Assembly: GCF_024105655.1 (NCBI RefSeq)
Contig: NZ_JAAAMH010000001.1
Coordinates: 310,001 to 374,000 of the forward strand
Length of the DNA: 64,000 nucleotides
Direction: 5' to 3'
Source of the DNA: Aliihoeflea sp. 40Bstr573
GTDB lineage: Bacteria; Pseudomonadota; Alphaproteobacteria; Rhizobiales; Rhizobiaceae
The stretch's first letter is position 1, and each line of letters begins with the position of its first letter. Shown here piece by piece: positions 19,680-29,094 of the stretch. A model generated the notes under the pieces. It was not told the DNA's origin, made no database searches, and saw only the letters and a program-made list of their open reading frames with translations. Both the position numbers and the translations under genes were made by a program.

Positions 19680-19970
19680 ATGCTCGAGAGCCTGCTCATC
19701 GCGGCAATGACGGTCGGTGCTGCCGCAGAACCCCAAATTGCTGCGGGTCCGACCTGCCATGCGAATGAGATGGTCTTTGACCAGGGGCAGATCGTGTGCC
19801 TCGATATCCCCTGCGCGCCGCAACTGGCGCGCTGCGGCATGGTTCTCAATAATTCCGCCTGGATCAAGATCCAGGACGGATGCGCGGTCAGCCGTTCGCA
19901 GCAACGTCCGCGTCCGAGGCTTGGCGCGCAGGCGAAGAACAAGCTCATGGCCGTACAACACCGAAAGTGA
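19680..19970 (+). CDS. Small secreted protein of unknown function
   Basis: A 96-residue protein with a short hydrophobic N-terminus (MLESLLIAAMTVGAAA) that looks like a signal peptide, and five cysteines (in GPTCHAN, VCLDIPCAP, ARCGM and DGCAV) that could form disulfides in the periplasm. The tail is basic. I do not recognise a named family. It follows xthA by 36 bases. Coding is supported by length, position and the signal-like N-terminus only. Confidence 0.6.
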   Translation: MLESLLIAAMTVGAAAEPQIAAGPTCHANEMVFDQGQIVCLDIPCAPQLARCGMVLNNSAWIKIQDGCAVSRSQQRPRPRLGAQAKNKLMAVQHRK

Positions 19971-20062
19971 TCGCTATTGGGGAAAATGCCCCGCTTCACT
20001 CTTGCTCTGGCGCAAATAGCATTTGATAGTCGGCGCGAATTTAGGCGCTACGGACCGATGCG

Positions 20063-20494
20063 ATGTCTCAGCCGACCAAAGACGTGACTGACTGGGTCGC
20101 GAATTTGAAGACGCTCCTCGGCAGTTCCCTCGCCGAGCTTGGCTCACACAGCAGCGCTGGCTCCACGGAGAGCTATCGCGTGTACCGGGCGGCACACCAA
20201 AGCGCCGTGTTCTCCGAACTGAACTTTTCGGCGCTTTGCCATCCTGACGGCGTGGTCTACCCCTGTCCGAACGGCATGGATGATGACGTGCTCGATGCAC
20301 AGTTTCGCGAACACCGCTTCTCTGGCGTTCCGATCGATACGCTGGTCTCCCGCGCGCTTGATCTGGTCATCAACGAAAACCAGGCCGAGGCCGCCACCCA
20401 GTTTCGTACGCTGCGCTTCAGGCTGCTGCGTGCGCTCGAAGCCGTCGATCTTCAACTGGCCGAACTCGATGCCAAGAAGCAAACGACGCAGTAG
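20063..20494 (+). CDS. Hypothetical protein, 143 residues
   Basis: Soluble protein with no signal peptide or membrane segment. The C-terminal third (about residues 85-135) is predicted helical and charged and may form a coiled coil (TLRFRLLRALEAVDLQLAELDAKK). I do not recognise it. It lies in a run of three unannotatable plus-strand genes between xthA and the tRNA pair. Confidence 0.55.
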   Translation: MSQPTKDVTDWVANLKTLLGSSLAELGSHSSAGSTESYRVYRAAHQSAVFSELNFSALCHPDGVVYPCPNGMDDDVLDAQFREHRFSGVPIDTLVSRALDLVINENQAEAATQFRTLRFRLLRALEAVDLQLAELDAKKQTTQ

Positions 20495-20608
20495 ATCATC
20501 GCGATGGCAACGCGCCCTTGAAAAGCTGAACAATGTGTCGACTAATCGCCTCCCGGTCTGGTAGTCGCTTTGTCGTGCGCGACTGCGCGAAGCGACGGGA
20601 ATTGGCCA

Positions 20609-21310
20609 TTGGCAAGCACGAACTGGATCGAGACCGCGGAAGTCCCCAGCCCCAATCGGTACTTTGCCTATATGGGGCTGACGATAGTCTGCATTGTCTT
20701 TCTCGCAATTTTGCCGATCTGGATCGGCGAACATTTCTATGCCGAATATCTCAGCGAGGGCGGCGCGCTCCAGGTCTTCTCGGCCGCGTTCTACCTGATC
20801 GTCGCGACCACCATTGTTCGTGAATCGCGACCCGACCTCCTGGCCTCGCGATGGCACCTTGTACTGATTCCGATCCTTATGTGCCTGCGCGAACTCGATT
20901 TCCACGCCAAGCTGACAACGATGTCGATTACCAAGACATCCTTTTACGTATCGCCGGACGTGCAGCTCGGCGAAAAGCTGGTCGGGGCTGGCGTGTTGTT
21001 GCTTGTCGGCCTTGCGGCCTACCGGCTCATCCAGGTGAACGGACGCGGCTTCTTCGCCGGCCTTCGCCGATTTGACGTCGTCGCAGTGGCTGTTGCTGCC
21101 GCTGGCGCCAGCGGTGTGATGTCCAAGACATTGGACGGCGGCATCCGCAAGCTTGCCGGTTTAGGCATAACCGCGGCGCCCGAACTGCATGCCCCCTCGG
21201 TCATCTTCGAGGAAGTGCTCGAACTGAGCATCCCCGCCTTCATGGCGATCGCAGCGTTCGCCTATTTTTCCATCCATGAGCCACAGGGCCGACCCCTGGC
21301 CCGCGCGTAA
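20609..21310 (+). CDS. Polytopic membrane protein of unknown function
   Basis: A protein of 233 residues with about five to six predicted membrane segments, beginning at YMGLTIVCIVFLAILPIWIG and ending at FMAIAAFAYFSIH. No family motif is recognised. The frame opens at a TTG at 20570, but no ribosome-binding site is seen there; TTG at 20609, with a weak purine-rich sequence upstream, gives a more compact N-terminus. Start choice is uncertain. Confidence 0.6.
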   Translation: MASTNWIETAEVPSPNRYFAYMGLTIVCIVFLAILPIWIGEHFYAEYLSEGGALQVFSAAFYLIVATTIVRESRPDLLASRWHLVLIPILMCLRELDFHAKLTTMSITKTSFYVSPDVQLGEKLVGAGVLLLVGLAAYRLIQVNGRGFFAGLRRFDVVAVAVAAAGASGVMSKTLDGGIRKLAGLGITAAPELHAPSVIFEEVLELSIPAFMAIAAFAYFSIHEPQGRPLARA

Positions 21311-21381
21311 ACATCGCCGGCAAGGATGCGGACAAGCGCTGACGTGGATGGTCAGAGCGGTCAGGCACTATCGGGGCTTGC

Positions 21382-21455
21382 TGGAGCGGGTAGCGGGAAT
21401 CGAACCCGCGTATTCAGCTTGGAAGGCTGCTGCTCTACCATTGAGCTATACCCGC
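21382..21455 (-). tRNA. tRNA-Gly (anticodon TCC)
   Basis: A 74-base cloverleaf with encoded CCA. The acceptor stem GCGGGTA pairs with TACCCGC, the anticodon loop is CTTCCAA giving TCC, and the T-loop is GGTTCGATTCC. It lies 33 bases downstream of tRNA-Tyr on the same strand and is probably processed from one transcript. Confidence 0.97.
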
Positions 21456-21488
21456 CTCTTGCGAGGTACAACTTTCGATGTGGGCCGG

Positions 21489-21573
21489 TGGTGGAGGGGG
21501 CTGGATTCGAACCAGCGTACGCATAGCGAACGGATTTACAGTCCGTCTCCTTTAACCACTCGGACACCCCTCC
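21489..21573 (-). tRNA. tRNA-Tyr (anticodon GTA)
   Basis: An 85-base type II tRNA with the long variable arm typical of bacterial tRNA-Tyr and an encoded CCA end. The acceptor stem is GGAGGGG, the anticodon loop is CTGTAAA giving GTA, and the T-arm reads GGTTCGAATCC. It is upstream of tRNA-Gly. Confidence 0.97.
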
Positions 21574-21770
21574 GTCAGACCACATCGGAGCCGTGCAACG
21601 AGGCTTGGCTTGCGGGCTGGGCCAGAACCGAAATCCAAGCCAAATCCGCGATGGGCCTTATGGCGGCACCGCGAAATGCTGTCAACCGCGGCCGAGCCAA
21701 TTGTCCAGAAATTCGCTATGACCTTGCGTCGCCCCATGTCCAACGGCAATCGCCGCCGCTATAGAGAACC

Positions 21771-22631
21771 ATGAGCGAGAAGAAGACGCCTCCCGCCGGC
21801 ACCGCGCGGGACACCCACTACGCAAAGCTGCGCCGCAAGTTTCGAGACGAGAAGGCCGGAGGTCCGGTCTTCCGGCCGCGCGCGCCAATCGAGCCCGGCT
21901 CCCCACCGCAGGACGGTTCCGTGCGGCTTTACGGCATCCACACCGTGCGCGCCGCGCTCGACAATCCGCGCCGCACGATCCGGCGGCTCCTCGTCACGCG
22001 CAACGCGCTGGCGCGGCTCGAACTTGCAGAGCCACTGGACCTTAACTATCCGGCCGAGATCGTCGAGCCGCGCGAGATCGACAAGCTCGTCGGCTCCGAT
22101 GCCGTCCACCAGGGCGCGCTCGTCGAGGCCCTGCCGCTGAAGCCCAAGCGGCTCGGAGAGTTGCAGGACACACGGCTCCTTTTGGTGCTTGACCAGGTGA
22201 CCGACCCGCACAATGTCGGCGCGATCATGCGATCGGCCGTTGCGTTCTCGGCAGGTGCGCTGATCACGACCGGCCGCCACAGCCCGCAGGAATCGGGCGT
22301 CCTGGCGAAGTCGGCTTCCGGCGCGCTGGAGCACATCGACCATATCGAGGTGCGCAATCTGGCCGACGCGCTCGGTGAACTCACCCAACTCGGCTTCCAG
22401 ACCGTGGGCCTCGATTCGGACGGGCCGGAGGTCCTGGAAGATACGCTTTCCGGAACACGCATAGCGCTTGTGCTCGGCGCGGAGGGCAAGGGGCTGCGCC
22501 AGAAGACACGCGAGACCGTTTCCGCCCTCGCCCGCCTCGACATGCCGGGCGCAATCCGCTCGCTCAACGTGTCGAATGCGGCCGCGATCTCCCTCTACGC
22601 TGCGCACCTTCATCTGGGCCAACGTCCTTAG
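21771..22631 (+). CDS. rlmB: 23S rRNA (guanosine-2'-O)-methyltransferase RlmB
   Basis: A 286-residue SPOUT-class (TrmH family) methyltransferase. It has the N-terminal L30e-like substrate-binding domain ([14 protein letters not shown]) and the SPOUT motifs [22 protein letters not shown] and [12 protein letters not shown]. The 40 residues before the domain are basic and disordered. RlmB is the best match, though other TrmH-family targets cannot be excluded. It diverges from the tRNA pair. Confidence 0.9.
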   Translation: MSEKKTPPAGTARDTHYAKLRRKFRDEKAGGPVFRPRAPIEPGSPPQDGSVRLYGIHTVRAALDNPRRTIRRLLVTRNALARLELAEPLDLNYPAEIVEPREIDKLVGSDAVHQGALVEALPLKPKRLGELQDTRLLLVLDQVTDPHNVGAIMRSAVAFSAGALITTGRHSPQESGVLAKSASGALEHIDHIEVRNLADALGELTQLGFQTVGLDSDGPEVLEDTLSGTRIALVLGAEGKGLRQKTRETVSALARLDMPGAIRSLNVSNAAAISLYAAHLHLGQRP

Positions 22632-22702
22632 CTTGTTTTCGGCCCGCATTCGTGCTGGCCTTCCAAGGGGCGCGAAAGGCGCCGAGGGAAAAGACACGCA
22701 TC

Positions 22703-24007
22703 ATGATCAAGACCGATATCGCGCGCCGGGTCTACAACCACACCTGGAAGCTCGATCCCATCATCCGCAGCCTGCTCGACACGGACTTCTACAAGCTCCT
22801 GATGCTGCAGATGATCCGGGGCGTCTATCCTGACGTGGACGCGACCTTTACGCTGATCAACCGGACGAAGTCCGTGCGCCTTGCCGACGAGATCGACGAA
22901 AGCGAATTGCGCGCGCAACTCGACCATGCGCGCTCGCTTCGCTTTTCGAAGAAGGAGATGATCTGGCTCGGCGGCAACACCTTCTATGGCAAGAGCCAGA
23001 TCTTCCGGCACGACTTTTTGCGCTGGCTGGCCGATTTCCGGCTGCCTGAATATGAGCTGACGCGCAAGGACGGCCAGTTCGAGTTGACCTTCCATGGGCG
23101 CTGGCACGATACGACCATGTGGGAAATTCCCGCGCTTGCGATCATCAACGAGTTGCGTTCGCGCGCGGCGCTGAAATCGATGGGCCGCTTCGCGCTGGAC
23201 GTGACTTATGCACGCGCCAAGGCGCGGGTTTGGGAAAAGGTCGAGCGGCTGCGCGCTTATCCCGACCTGCGCATCTCCGACTTCGGCACAAGGCGGCGCC
23301 ACTCGCATCTTTGGCAGCGCTGGTGCGTCGAAGCGTTGAAGGAGGGTATCGGCCCCTCCTTCACCGGCACGTCGAACGTGCTTCTGGCCATGGACACCGA
23401 TCTGGAGGCCCTGGGCACCAACGCGCATGAACTGCCGATGGTGCTGGCGGCGATGGCGAATTCGGATGCCGAACTGAAGACCGCGCCCTATCGCGTGCTG
23501 CAGGACTGGCAAAGCTATTATGGCGGCAACCTGCTCATCGTTCTCCCCGACGCCTTCGGGACCGAGTCTTTCCTGCGCGGCGCGCCGGACTGGGTTGGCC
23601 AGTGGACGGGGTTCCGCCCCGACAGCGCGCCGGCGATCGAGGGCGGCGAGCGCATCATCCGCTGGTGGAAAGAGCGCGGCATCGATCCACGGGAACGGCT
23701 GATCATCTTTTCGGACGGGCTGGACGTCGACACGATCGAGCGCGCCTACCTGCATTTTGACGGCCGCGTGCGCATGGCGTTCGGCTGGGGAACGAACCTG
23801 ACGAATGACTTCCACGATAGCGCGCCCGAACGCAATGAAGCGCTGAAGGCGATTTCGCTCGTCTGCAAGGTGACGTCGGTCAACGGCCGCCCGGCCGTCA
23901 AGCTTTCCGACAATCCGGAAAAAGCAACGGGCGATACGGCCGAAATCGAGCGCTACCTGCGCGTATTCGGTGGGAAGGAACGTGTAAGACAGCCGGTAAC
24001 TGTCTGA
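22703..24007 (+). CDS. pncB: Nicotinate phosphoribosyltransferase
   Basis: A 434-residue enzyme that makes nicotinate mononucleotide from nicotinate and PRPP in the NAD salvage route. Recognisable parts are [15 protein letters not shown] near the N-terminus, [13 protein letters not shown] carrying the histidine that is phosphorylated in the family, and the phosphate-binding [10 protein letters not shown] region near the C-terminus. The ATG at 22703 matches the family start; the frame is open about 50 bases further upstream. Confidence 0.94.
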   Translation: MIKTDIARRVYNHTWKLDPIIRSLLDTDFYKLLMLQMIRGVYPDVDATFTLINRTKSVRLADEIDESELRAQLDHARSLRFSKKEMIWLGGNTFYGKSQIFRHDFLRWLADFRLPEYELTRKDGQFELTFHGRWHDTTMWEIPALAIINELRSRAALKSMGRFALDVTYARAKARVWEKVERLRAYPDLRISDFGTRRRHSHLWQRWCVEALKEGIGPSFTGTSNVLLAMDTDLEALGTNAHELPMVLAAMANSDAELKTAPYRVLQDWQSYYGGNLLIVLPDAFGTESFLRGAPDWVGQWTGFRPDSAPAIEGGERIIRWWKERGIDPRERLIIFSDGLDVDTIERAYLHFDGRVRMAFGWGTNLTNDFHDSAPERNEALKAISLVCKVTSVNGRPAVKLSDNPEKATGDTAEIERYLRVFGGKERVRQPVTV

Positions 24008-24092
24008 AACTTCTGCACAGATGATCAAATATCGCGCAACCGGAAAAATTGCTCAAATACCGGCTTGAAATGCGCGAGCCGCGATGCTCACA

Positions 24093-24123
24093 TGCGGGCA
24101 AGACGACTTTTCGATTGCCCGCA
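24093..24123. other. 9-bp inverted repeat upstream of the peptide importer
   Basis: TGCGGGCAA at 24093-24101 and TTGCCCGCA at 24115-24123 are perfect complements separated by 13 bases. The element lies about 85 bases after the pncB stop and ahead of the ABC operon. It could be a terminator stem for pncB or an operator; no T-run follows it directly. Confidence 0.4.
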
Positions 24124-24189
24124 ACCGCCGCTTTCCAGCAGCCCGTTTCGTGAGTAGATGCGATAAGCCAGGTCCTCGAAGTTCGCGAT

Positions 24190-25155
24190 TTGCGCACGCA
24201 CTTCCACACGCAGGACGGTGTGGTCCACGCCGTCAACGGCATCAGCTTCCATCTGGACGAAGGCGAACTTCTCGCCGTTGTTGGCGAGAGCGGCTCGGGC
24301 AAGAGCGTGGCGATGATGTCGCTGATGCAGCTTTTGCCAATGCCTCCGGCCGAAATCGCTTCGGGCCGCGTGAACTTTCAGGGCCAGGACCTCGTCAAGC
24401 TGAAGGCTTCGCAGATCCGCCAGGTGCGCGGCTCGCGCATCGGGTTCGTCTTCCAGGACCCGATGACCTCGCTCAACCCGGTGTTCACCGTCGGCTTCCA
24501 GATCATGGAGCCGCTGCGCGAACATATGGGATTGTCGAAGAGGCAGGCACGCGAGCGGGCGATCGAGCTTCTGGAACTCGTCGGCATTCCCGCCGCCGAC
24601 CAGCGTATCGACGACTATCCGCACCAGTTTTCAGGCGGCATGCGCCAGCGCGTCGTCATCGCCATCGCGCTTGCCTGCGATCCGAAGGTGCTGATCGCAG
24701 ATGAGCCGACGACCGCGCTCGACGTGACCGTGCAGGCGCAGATCCTCGAACTGATAAAGGAATTGCGCCAGAATCTCGGCATGGCGATCATCTGGATCAC
24801 CCACGACCTCGGCGTAGCGGCGGGCATCGCCGATCGCATCGTGGTCATGTATGGCGGGCAGATCGTCGAGCACGCGGCGGTGGAAGATCTCTTCGACGAT
24901 CCGCAGCATCCCTATACGCGCGCACTGCTGGAGTCCCTGCCCGGACGGCACGCGGCGCATGAAAAGCTGCGCTCGATCGCGGGGCAGCCGCCGCTCTTGC
25001 TCAAGCAGCCGGATTTTTGTCCGTTTTCCGCGCGTTGCAAACACGTGTTCGACAAGTGCCTGAGACAGAACCCGCCACTGATAGCCGTGGAGGGCGATCA
25101 TCGTGCGGCGTGCTGGTGGAACCCTGAAACCGGAGGCGTGCGCGATGTCGCTTGA
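24190..25155 (+). CDS. Oligopeptide-type ABC transporter ATP-binding protein (OppD-like)
   Basis: An ABC ATPase of the OppD/DppD class with Walker A GESGSGKS, signature [12 protein letters not shown], Walker [13 protein letters not shown] and the C-terminal Fe-S-like cysteine-rich region ([14 protein letters not shown]) of the oligopeptide family. The conserved first strand ([11 protein letters not shown]) begins upstream of the TTG at 24190, yet the frame holds no ATG, GTG or TTG between the TGA at 24151 and 24190; the only candidate is ATA at 24163. The true start is therefore unclear. The stop overlaps the next ABC gene by 11 bases. Confidence 0.88.
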   Translation: MRTHFHTQDGVVHAVNGISFHLDEGELLAVVGESGSGKSVAMMSLMQLLPMPPAEIASGRVNFQGQDLVKLKASQIRQVRGSRIGFVFQDPMTSLNPVFTVGFQIMEPLREHMGLSKRQARERAIELLELVGIPAADQRIDDYPHQFSGGMRQRVVIAIALACDPKVLIADEPTTALDVTVQAQILELIKELRQNLGMAIIWITHDLGVAAGIADRIVVMYGGQIVEHAAVEDLFDDPQHPYTRALLESLPGRHAAHEKLRSIAGQPPLLLKQPDFCPFSARCKHVFDKCLRQNPPLIAVEGDHRAACWWNPETGGVRDVA

Positions 25156-26188
25156 AGGCGCGATGGCACGGCCGACGCACCACGTTCCAAGCGACGAGAC
25201 GCTGGTCTCGATCGACAATCTCAAGGTCCATTTCCCGATCCACAAAGGCATTTTGCGCCGCAAGGCGGGCGCGGTGCGGGCGGTCGACGGGCTGACCTTC
25301 GTGATCAGGAGGGGCGAGACGCTGGGGCTTGTCGGCGAATCCGGCTGCGGCAAATCGACGACGGGGCGCGCGCTCTTGCGGCTCTACCGCGCGAGCGACG
25401 GCAAGATCGTGTTCGACGGGACCGACATCGCCTCGCTCGAAGGCGATGCGCTGCGCCGGCAACGGCCGCGGATGCAGATGATCTTCCAGGACCCTCAGGC
25501 ATCGCTCAATCCGCGGATGACGGTGGGCGCGATCATAGCCGAACCGCTGGTCGAGCATGGCGTCATGAACGCCAGGGACCGCAAGGCGCGAGTACGCGAG
25601 CTGCTCGATGCGGTCGGGCTCAATCCGGACTACGTCAACCGCTACCCGCATGAATTCTCCGGTGGCCAACGCCAGCGCATCGGCATCGCGCGGGCACTTG
25701 CGCTCGATCCCGAATTCATCGTCTGCGACGAGCCGATCGCCGCGCTCGACGTTTCCATTCAAGCGCAGGTGGTGAATCTTCTCGAGGATCTGCAGGCCAA
25801 GCTCGGCCTGACCTATCTGTTCATCAGCCACGACCTTTCCATGGTCAAGCACATCGCGGACCGCGTCGCCGTCATGTATCTCGGCAAGATCGTCGAGCTG
25901 GCGGATGTGGAATCCCTGTTCGCGGACCCGAAGCATCCCTACACGAAGGCTCTTTTGTCGGCCGTGCCTGTGCCCGACCCGAAGATCGAGGCGAGCCGGC
26001 GCCGCATCATCCTGACCGGCGACATTCCAGACCCGGCGAACCCGCCGGTCGGATGCCGCTTTTGCACACGCTGCCCGGAGGTCTTCGACCGCTGCCAGGT
26101 CGAGGAACCGGACTGGCGCGAAGTACAGCCTGGCCGTTTTGCTGCATGTCACCGAGTCGAGGGAGGAGAGGCGTCGAGCGCGACATAG
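25145..26188 (+). CDS. Oligopeptide-type ABC transporter ATP-binding protein (OppF-like)
   Basis: The second ATPase of the importer, 347 residues. Walker A is GESGCGKS, signature [14 protein letters not shown], Walker [13 protein letters not shown], and the C-terminal oligopeptide-family domain ends with [17 protein letters not shown] at 25145 is chosen because it gives the usual short overlap with the upstream ATPase. OppD/OppF pairs form the heterodimeric motor of dipeptide and oligopeptide importers. Confidence 0.92.
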   Translation: MSLEGAMARPTHHVPSDETLVSIDNLKVHFPIHKGILRRKAGAVRAVDGLTFVIRRGETLGLVGESGCGKSTTGRALLRLYRASDGKIVFDGTDIASLEGDALRRQRPRMQMIFQDPQASLNPRMTVGAIIAEPLVEHGVMNARDRKARVRELLDAVGLNPDYVNRYPHEFSGGQRQRIGIARALALDPEFIVCDEPIAALDVSIQAQVVNLLEDLQAKLGLTYLFISHDLSMVKHIADRVAVMYLGKIVELADVESLFADPKHPYTKALLSAVPVPDPKIEASRRRIILTGDIPDPANPPVGCRFCTRCPEVFDRCQVEEPDWREVQPGRFAACHRVEGGEASSAT

Positions 26189-26276
26189 GAATCCAGCATG
26201 GCGCACCGTGGCGGATGGGAGCCAACGCGGATGCGAATAACCTAGCAAAACCAATAATATCGCAAGGGGAAATGCA

Positions 26277-27983
26277 ATGAAGAAACTGACGACGTTCCTG
26301 ACGGGAACGGCAGCGGCCATTGCCATGACGGCAGGCGCTGCCCAAGCCGAGCGCGGCAGCGACGGTCACCTCAATATCCTTTACTGGCAGGCTGTTTCGA
26401 TCCTCAACCCGTTCCTTTCGGGTGGCACGAAAGACGTCGAGGGCTCGTCGCTGATCATCGAGCCGCTCGCGAAGTTTAACGAGAAGGGTGAGATGGTCCC
26501 TGCCCTCGTCGACGAGATTCCGACGGTCGAAAATGGCGGCGTCTCGGAGGATTTGAAGTCGGTCACCTGGGTCCTTTCGGAAGGGCTGATGTGGTCGGAC
26601 GGCACGCCGGTGACGGCGGAAGACGTCAAGTTCACCGCCGAATATTGCATGGCCGAAGATGGCGGTTGCCAGCAGGTCGCCAACTTTACCGACGTCGAAA
26701 GCGTCGAGGCGGTCGACGAGCGTACGGTCAAGGTCAATTTCTCGATAGCCAAGCCCTACCCATACGGCCCGTTCGTCGGTGCGCAGTCGCCGATCATCCA
26801 GAAGGCACAATTTGAAAACTGCGTCGGTGCCCGCGCGCCCGAATGCACGGACGCCAATTTCGGCCCGATCGGCACCGGCCCGTTCGTCGTGACGCGCTTT
26901 GCCGCCAACGACGTGATCGAACTCGAAGCCAACCCGAACTATCGCGATCCGGCCAAGCCCGCATTCGCGACGGTGACGCTGAAGGGTGGCGGCGACGCGG
27001 CGTCGGCAGCGCGCGCGGTCATGGAGACGGGCGAATTCGACTATGCCTGGAACCTGCAGGTCGAACCGGAAATCCTGGCGCAGATGGAAGCGGCCGGCCG
27101 CGGCGAACTGATCTCCTCGTTCGGCACCTCGGTCGAACGTATCAACCTCAACATGACCGATCCGAGCCCTGAAAAGGGTGCCGACCGCTCGACCGTCGAG
27201 GCAGGACCGCATCCTTTCCTTTCAGACCCGGCCGTTCGCCGTGCGCTGTCCATCGCGCTCGACCGCGAACTGATCGTGGAGGCCGGTTATGGCGAGACGG
27301 GTCGTCCGACCTGCAACATCCTGCCGGCGCCGGAAGCCTACGCATCGAAGAATGTCGACTGGTGCCTGACGCAGGACATCGAGGAAGCCAACCGCCTCCT
27401 GGACGAAGCCGGCTGGATGCCGGGTGGCGACGGCATTCGCGAGAAGGACGGCGTGCGCCTCTCGATCCTCTACTCGACCTCGACCAACTCGGTACGTCAG
27501 GCGACGCAAGCGCTGGTCAAGGACATGTGGCAGCAGATCGGTGTCGAAACCGAACTTCGTAACGTCGACGCGGCCGTGTTCTTCGGCGGCGATCCGGCAA
27601 GCCCGGACACGTTCCAGAAATTTTATGCGGACGTTCTGATGTACACCAACAATTTCGACGGGACCGACCCGGAGAAATACATGGCCGAATGGCTCTGCGA
27701 CGACGCTCCAAAGCCGCAGAACGGCTGGCTCGGTGCCAATATCCCCCGCTTCTGCTCGGAGGAATATGACGCGCTGGTCGCGAAGATGGGCGAGACCGCT
27801 CCGCTCGAGGAGCGCCAGGCCCTCGCCATCCAGATGAACGACATCCTCACCAATGAGGGTGCGCATCTGCCGCTCGTCCACCGGGGCGACGTTTCCGCGA
27901 AGTCGATGACGCTGAACGGCGTCCTGATGAATTCGTGGGACTCCGAACTGTGGAACGCGGCCGACTGGACCCGCGCTGAGTAA
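26277..27983 (+). CDS. Oligopeptide-type ABC transporter substrate-binding protein
   Basis: A 568-residue periplasmic binding protein of the SBP_bac_5 family. A signal peptide of about 24 residues ends at AQA. The typical LSEGLMWSDGTPVTAEDVKFT stretch lies near residue 100 and the PFLSDPAVRRALSIALDRELI region near 315. A clear AAGGGGAA ribosome-binding site precedes the ATG. It lies between the ATPases and the permeases and has a strong hairpin after its stop. Family members bind peptides, opines, nickel or sugars, so the ligand is open. Confidence 0.92.
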   Translation: MKKLTTFLTGTAAAIAMTAGAAQAERGSDGHLNILYWQAVSILNPFLSGGTKDVEGSSLIIEPLAKFNEKGEMVPALVDEIPTVENGGVSEDLKSVTWVLSEGLMWSDGTPVTAEDVKFTAEYCMAEDGGCQQVANFTDVESVEAVDERTVKVNFSIAKPYPYGPFVGAQSPIIQKAQFENCVGARAPECTDANFGPIGTGPFVVTRFAANDVIELEANPNYRDPAKPAFATVTLKGGGDAASAARAVMETGEFDYAWNLQVEPEILAQMEAAGRGELISSFGTSVERINLNMTDPSPEKGADRSTVEAGPHPFLSDPAVRRALSIALDRELIVEAGYGETGRPTCNILPAPEAYASKNVDWCLTQDIEEANRLLDEAGWMPGGDGIREKDGVRLSILYSTSTNSVRQATQALVKDMWQQIGVETELRNVDAAVFFGGDPASPDTFQKFYADVLMYTNNFDGTDPEKYMAEWLCDDAPKPQNGWLGANIPRFCSEEYDALVAKMGETAPLEERQALAIQMNDILTNEGAHLPLVHRGDVSAKSMTLNGVLMNSWDSELWNAADWTRAE

Positions 27984-27993
27984 ACCCGAATCC

Positions 27994-28022
27994 GGCATCC
28001 GCATGCGACCCATGCGGATGCC
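27994..28022 (+). terminator. Intra-operon hairpin after the binding-protein gene
   Basis: GGCATCCGCATG and CATGCGGATGCC form a perfect 12-bp stem with a CGACC loop, 10 bases after the stop, followed by a short CTTT. Such structures commonly stabilise the abundant binding-protein mRNA and limit read-through into the permease genes. Confidence 0.75.
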
Positions 28023-28080
28023 CTTTCGCGGGTATGGGGCAAAGCCGCGCGGCTGACCGCGACGGCCGGAGTTCAGCCAT

Positions 28081-29094
28081 ATGTTTCACTACACGCTGAG
28101 GCGCCTGATGTTCGCGGTGCCGACATTGTTCGTCATCAGCTTCATCATCTTCGCGCTGCTCGACCTTGCGCCCAATGATCCGACCGGCAATCTGCCGCTG
28201 ACGATTCCGCCGGAGGTGCGCGAGCAGATCCGCATGTCGCTCGGCCTCGGCGAGCCGTTCCACATCCGCTATCTGAAGTGGCTGCAGCAGTTCTTCATTG
28301 CCGAGCCGCTCAACTTCATTGAACAGGCATTCGGAATCGAGATCGGCAATTCGGCCGAGCGCGTGCGTATTCGCTCCTGGGCAACCCGCAGCCCGGTCGT
28401 CGACCTGATCGTCGAACGCATGCCCCAGACCCTGTGGGTGGTCGGCATGTCCTATGTCGTCGGCATCCTGATTGCGCTTCCCGTCGGCATCATCTCGGCC
28501 TACCGGCAGTATTCCTGGTTCGACCAGATCGGCACCTTCGTCTCGATGGTCGGCTTTTCGGTCCCCACCTTCTTCACCGGCGTTGTGCTGATCGTCGTCT
28601 TCTCGGTCTATCTGGGCTGGTTCCCCTCGATCTACGACACAACGCACCGCGTGACTGGCTGGGACAGCTTCTGGGTACAGGTGCGCCAGATGATCCTGCC
28701 GGTCATGGTGCTGGCGCTCTACAATGCGGCACAACTCAGCCGGTTCGTCCGCGCGTCGATGCTCGACAACCTCAATCAGGACTATGTCCGCACGGCGCGC
28801 GCCAAGGGCATGAAGGAAAGAGTCGTTCTTCTGGTCCACGTGCTGCGCAACAGCCTAATCCCGGTCGTGACCGTCATCGCGCTCGGCATTCCGACGATCT
28901 TCTCCGGAGCGATCATCACCGAGCAGATTTTCCGGGTGAACGGGCTTGGCCAACTCTTGATCATCGCGATTCAAGGCGCGGACATTCCGCTCGTCCAGAC
29001 GCTGACCTTCATCTTCGCGGTGCTCATCATCCTGTGCAACCTGATCGCCGACATCCTTTACGGCATTCTGGACCCGAGAATTCGCTATGATTGA
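28081..29094 (+). CDS. ABC transporter permease (OppB-like)
   Basis: A 337-residue inner-membrane permease with six predicted membrane segments and a large periplasmic loop after the first. The coupling-helix motif reads ARAKGMKERVVLLVHVLRNSLIP. It overlaps the next permease gene by 8 bases. It pairs with the following gene to form the translocation channel. Confidence 0.94.
   Translation: MFHYTLRRLMFAVPTLFVISFIIFALLDLAPNDPTGNLPLTIPPEVREQIRMSLGLGEPFHIRYLKWLQQFFIAEPLNFIEQAFGIEIGNSAERVRIRSWATRSPVVDLIVERMPQTLWVVGMSYVVGILIALPVGIISAYRQYSWFDQIGTFVSMVGFSVPTFFTGVVLIVVFSVYLGWFPSIYDTTHRVTGWDSFWVQVRQMILPVMVLALYNAAQLSRFVRASMLDNLNQDYVRTARAKGMKERVVLLVHVLRNSLIPVVTVIALGIPTIFSGAIITEQIFRVNGLGQLLIIAIQGADIPLVQTLTFIFAVLIILCNLIADILYGILDPRIRYD

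Noticed and set aside
21276-21764. Open frame of 162 codons across the tRNA pair
   Set aside because: It overlaps both tRNA genes on the opposite strand and has no ribosome-binding site.
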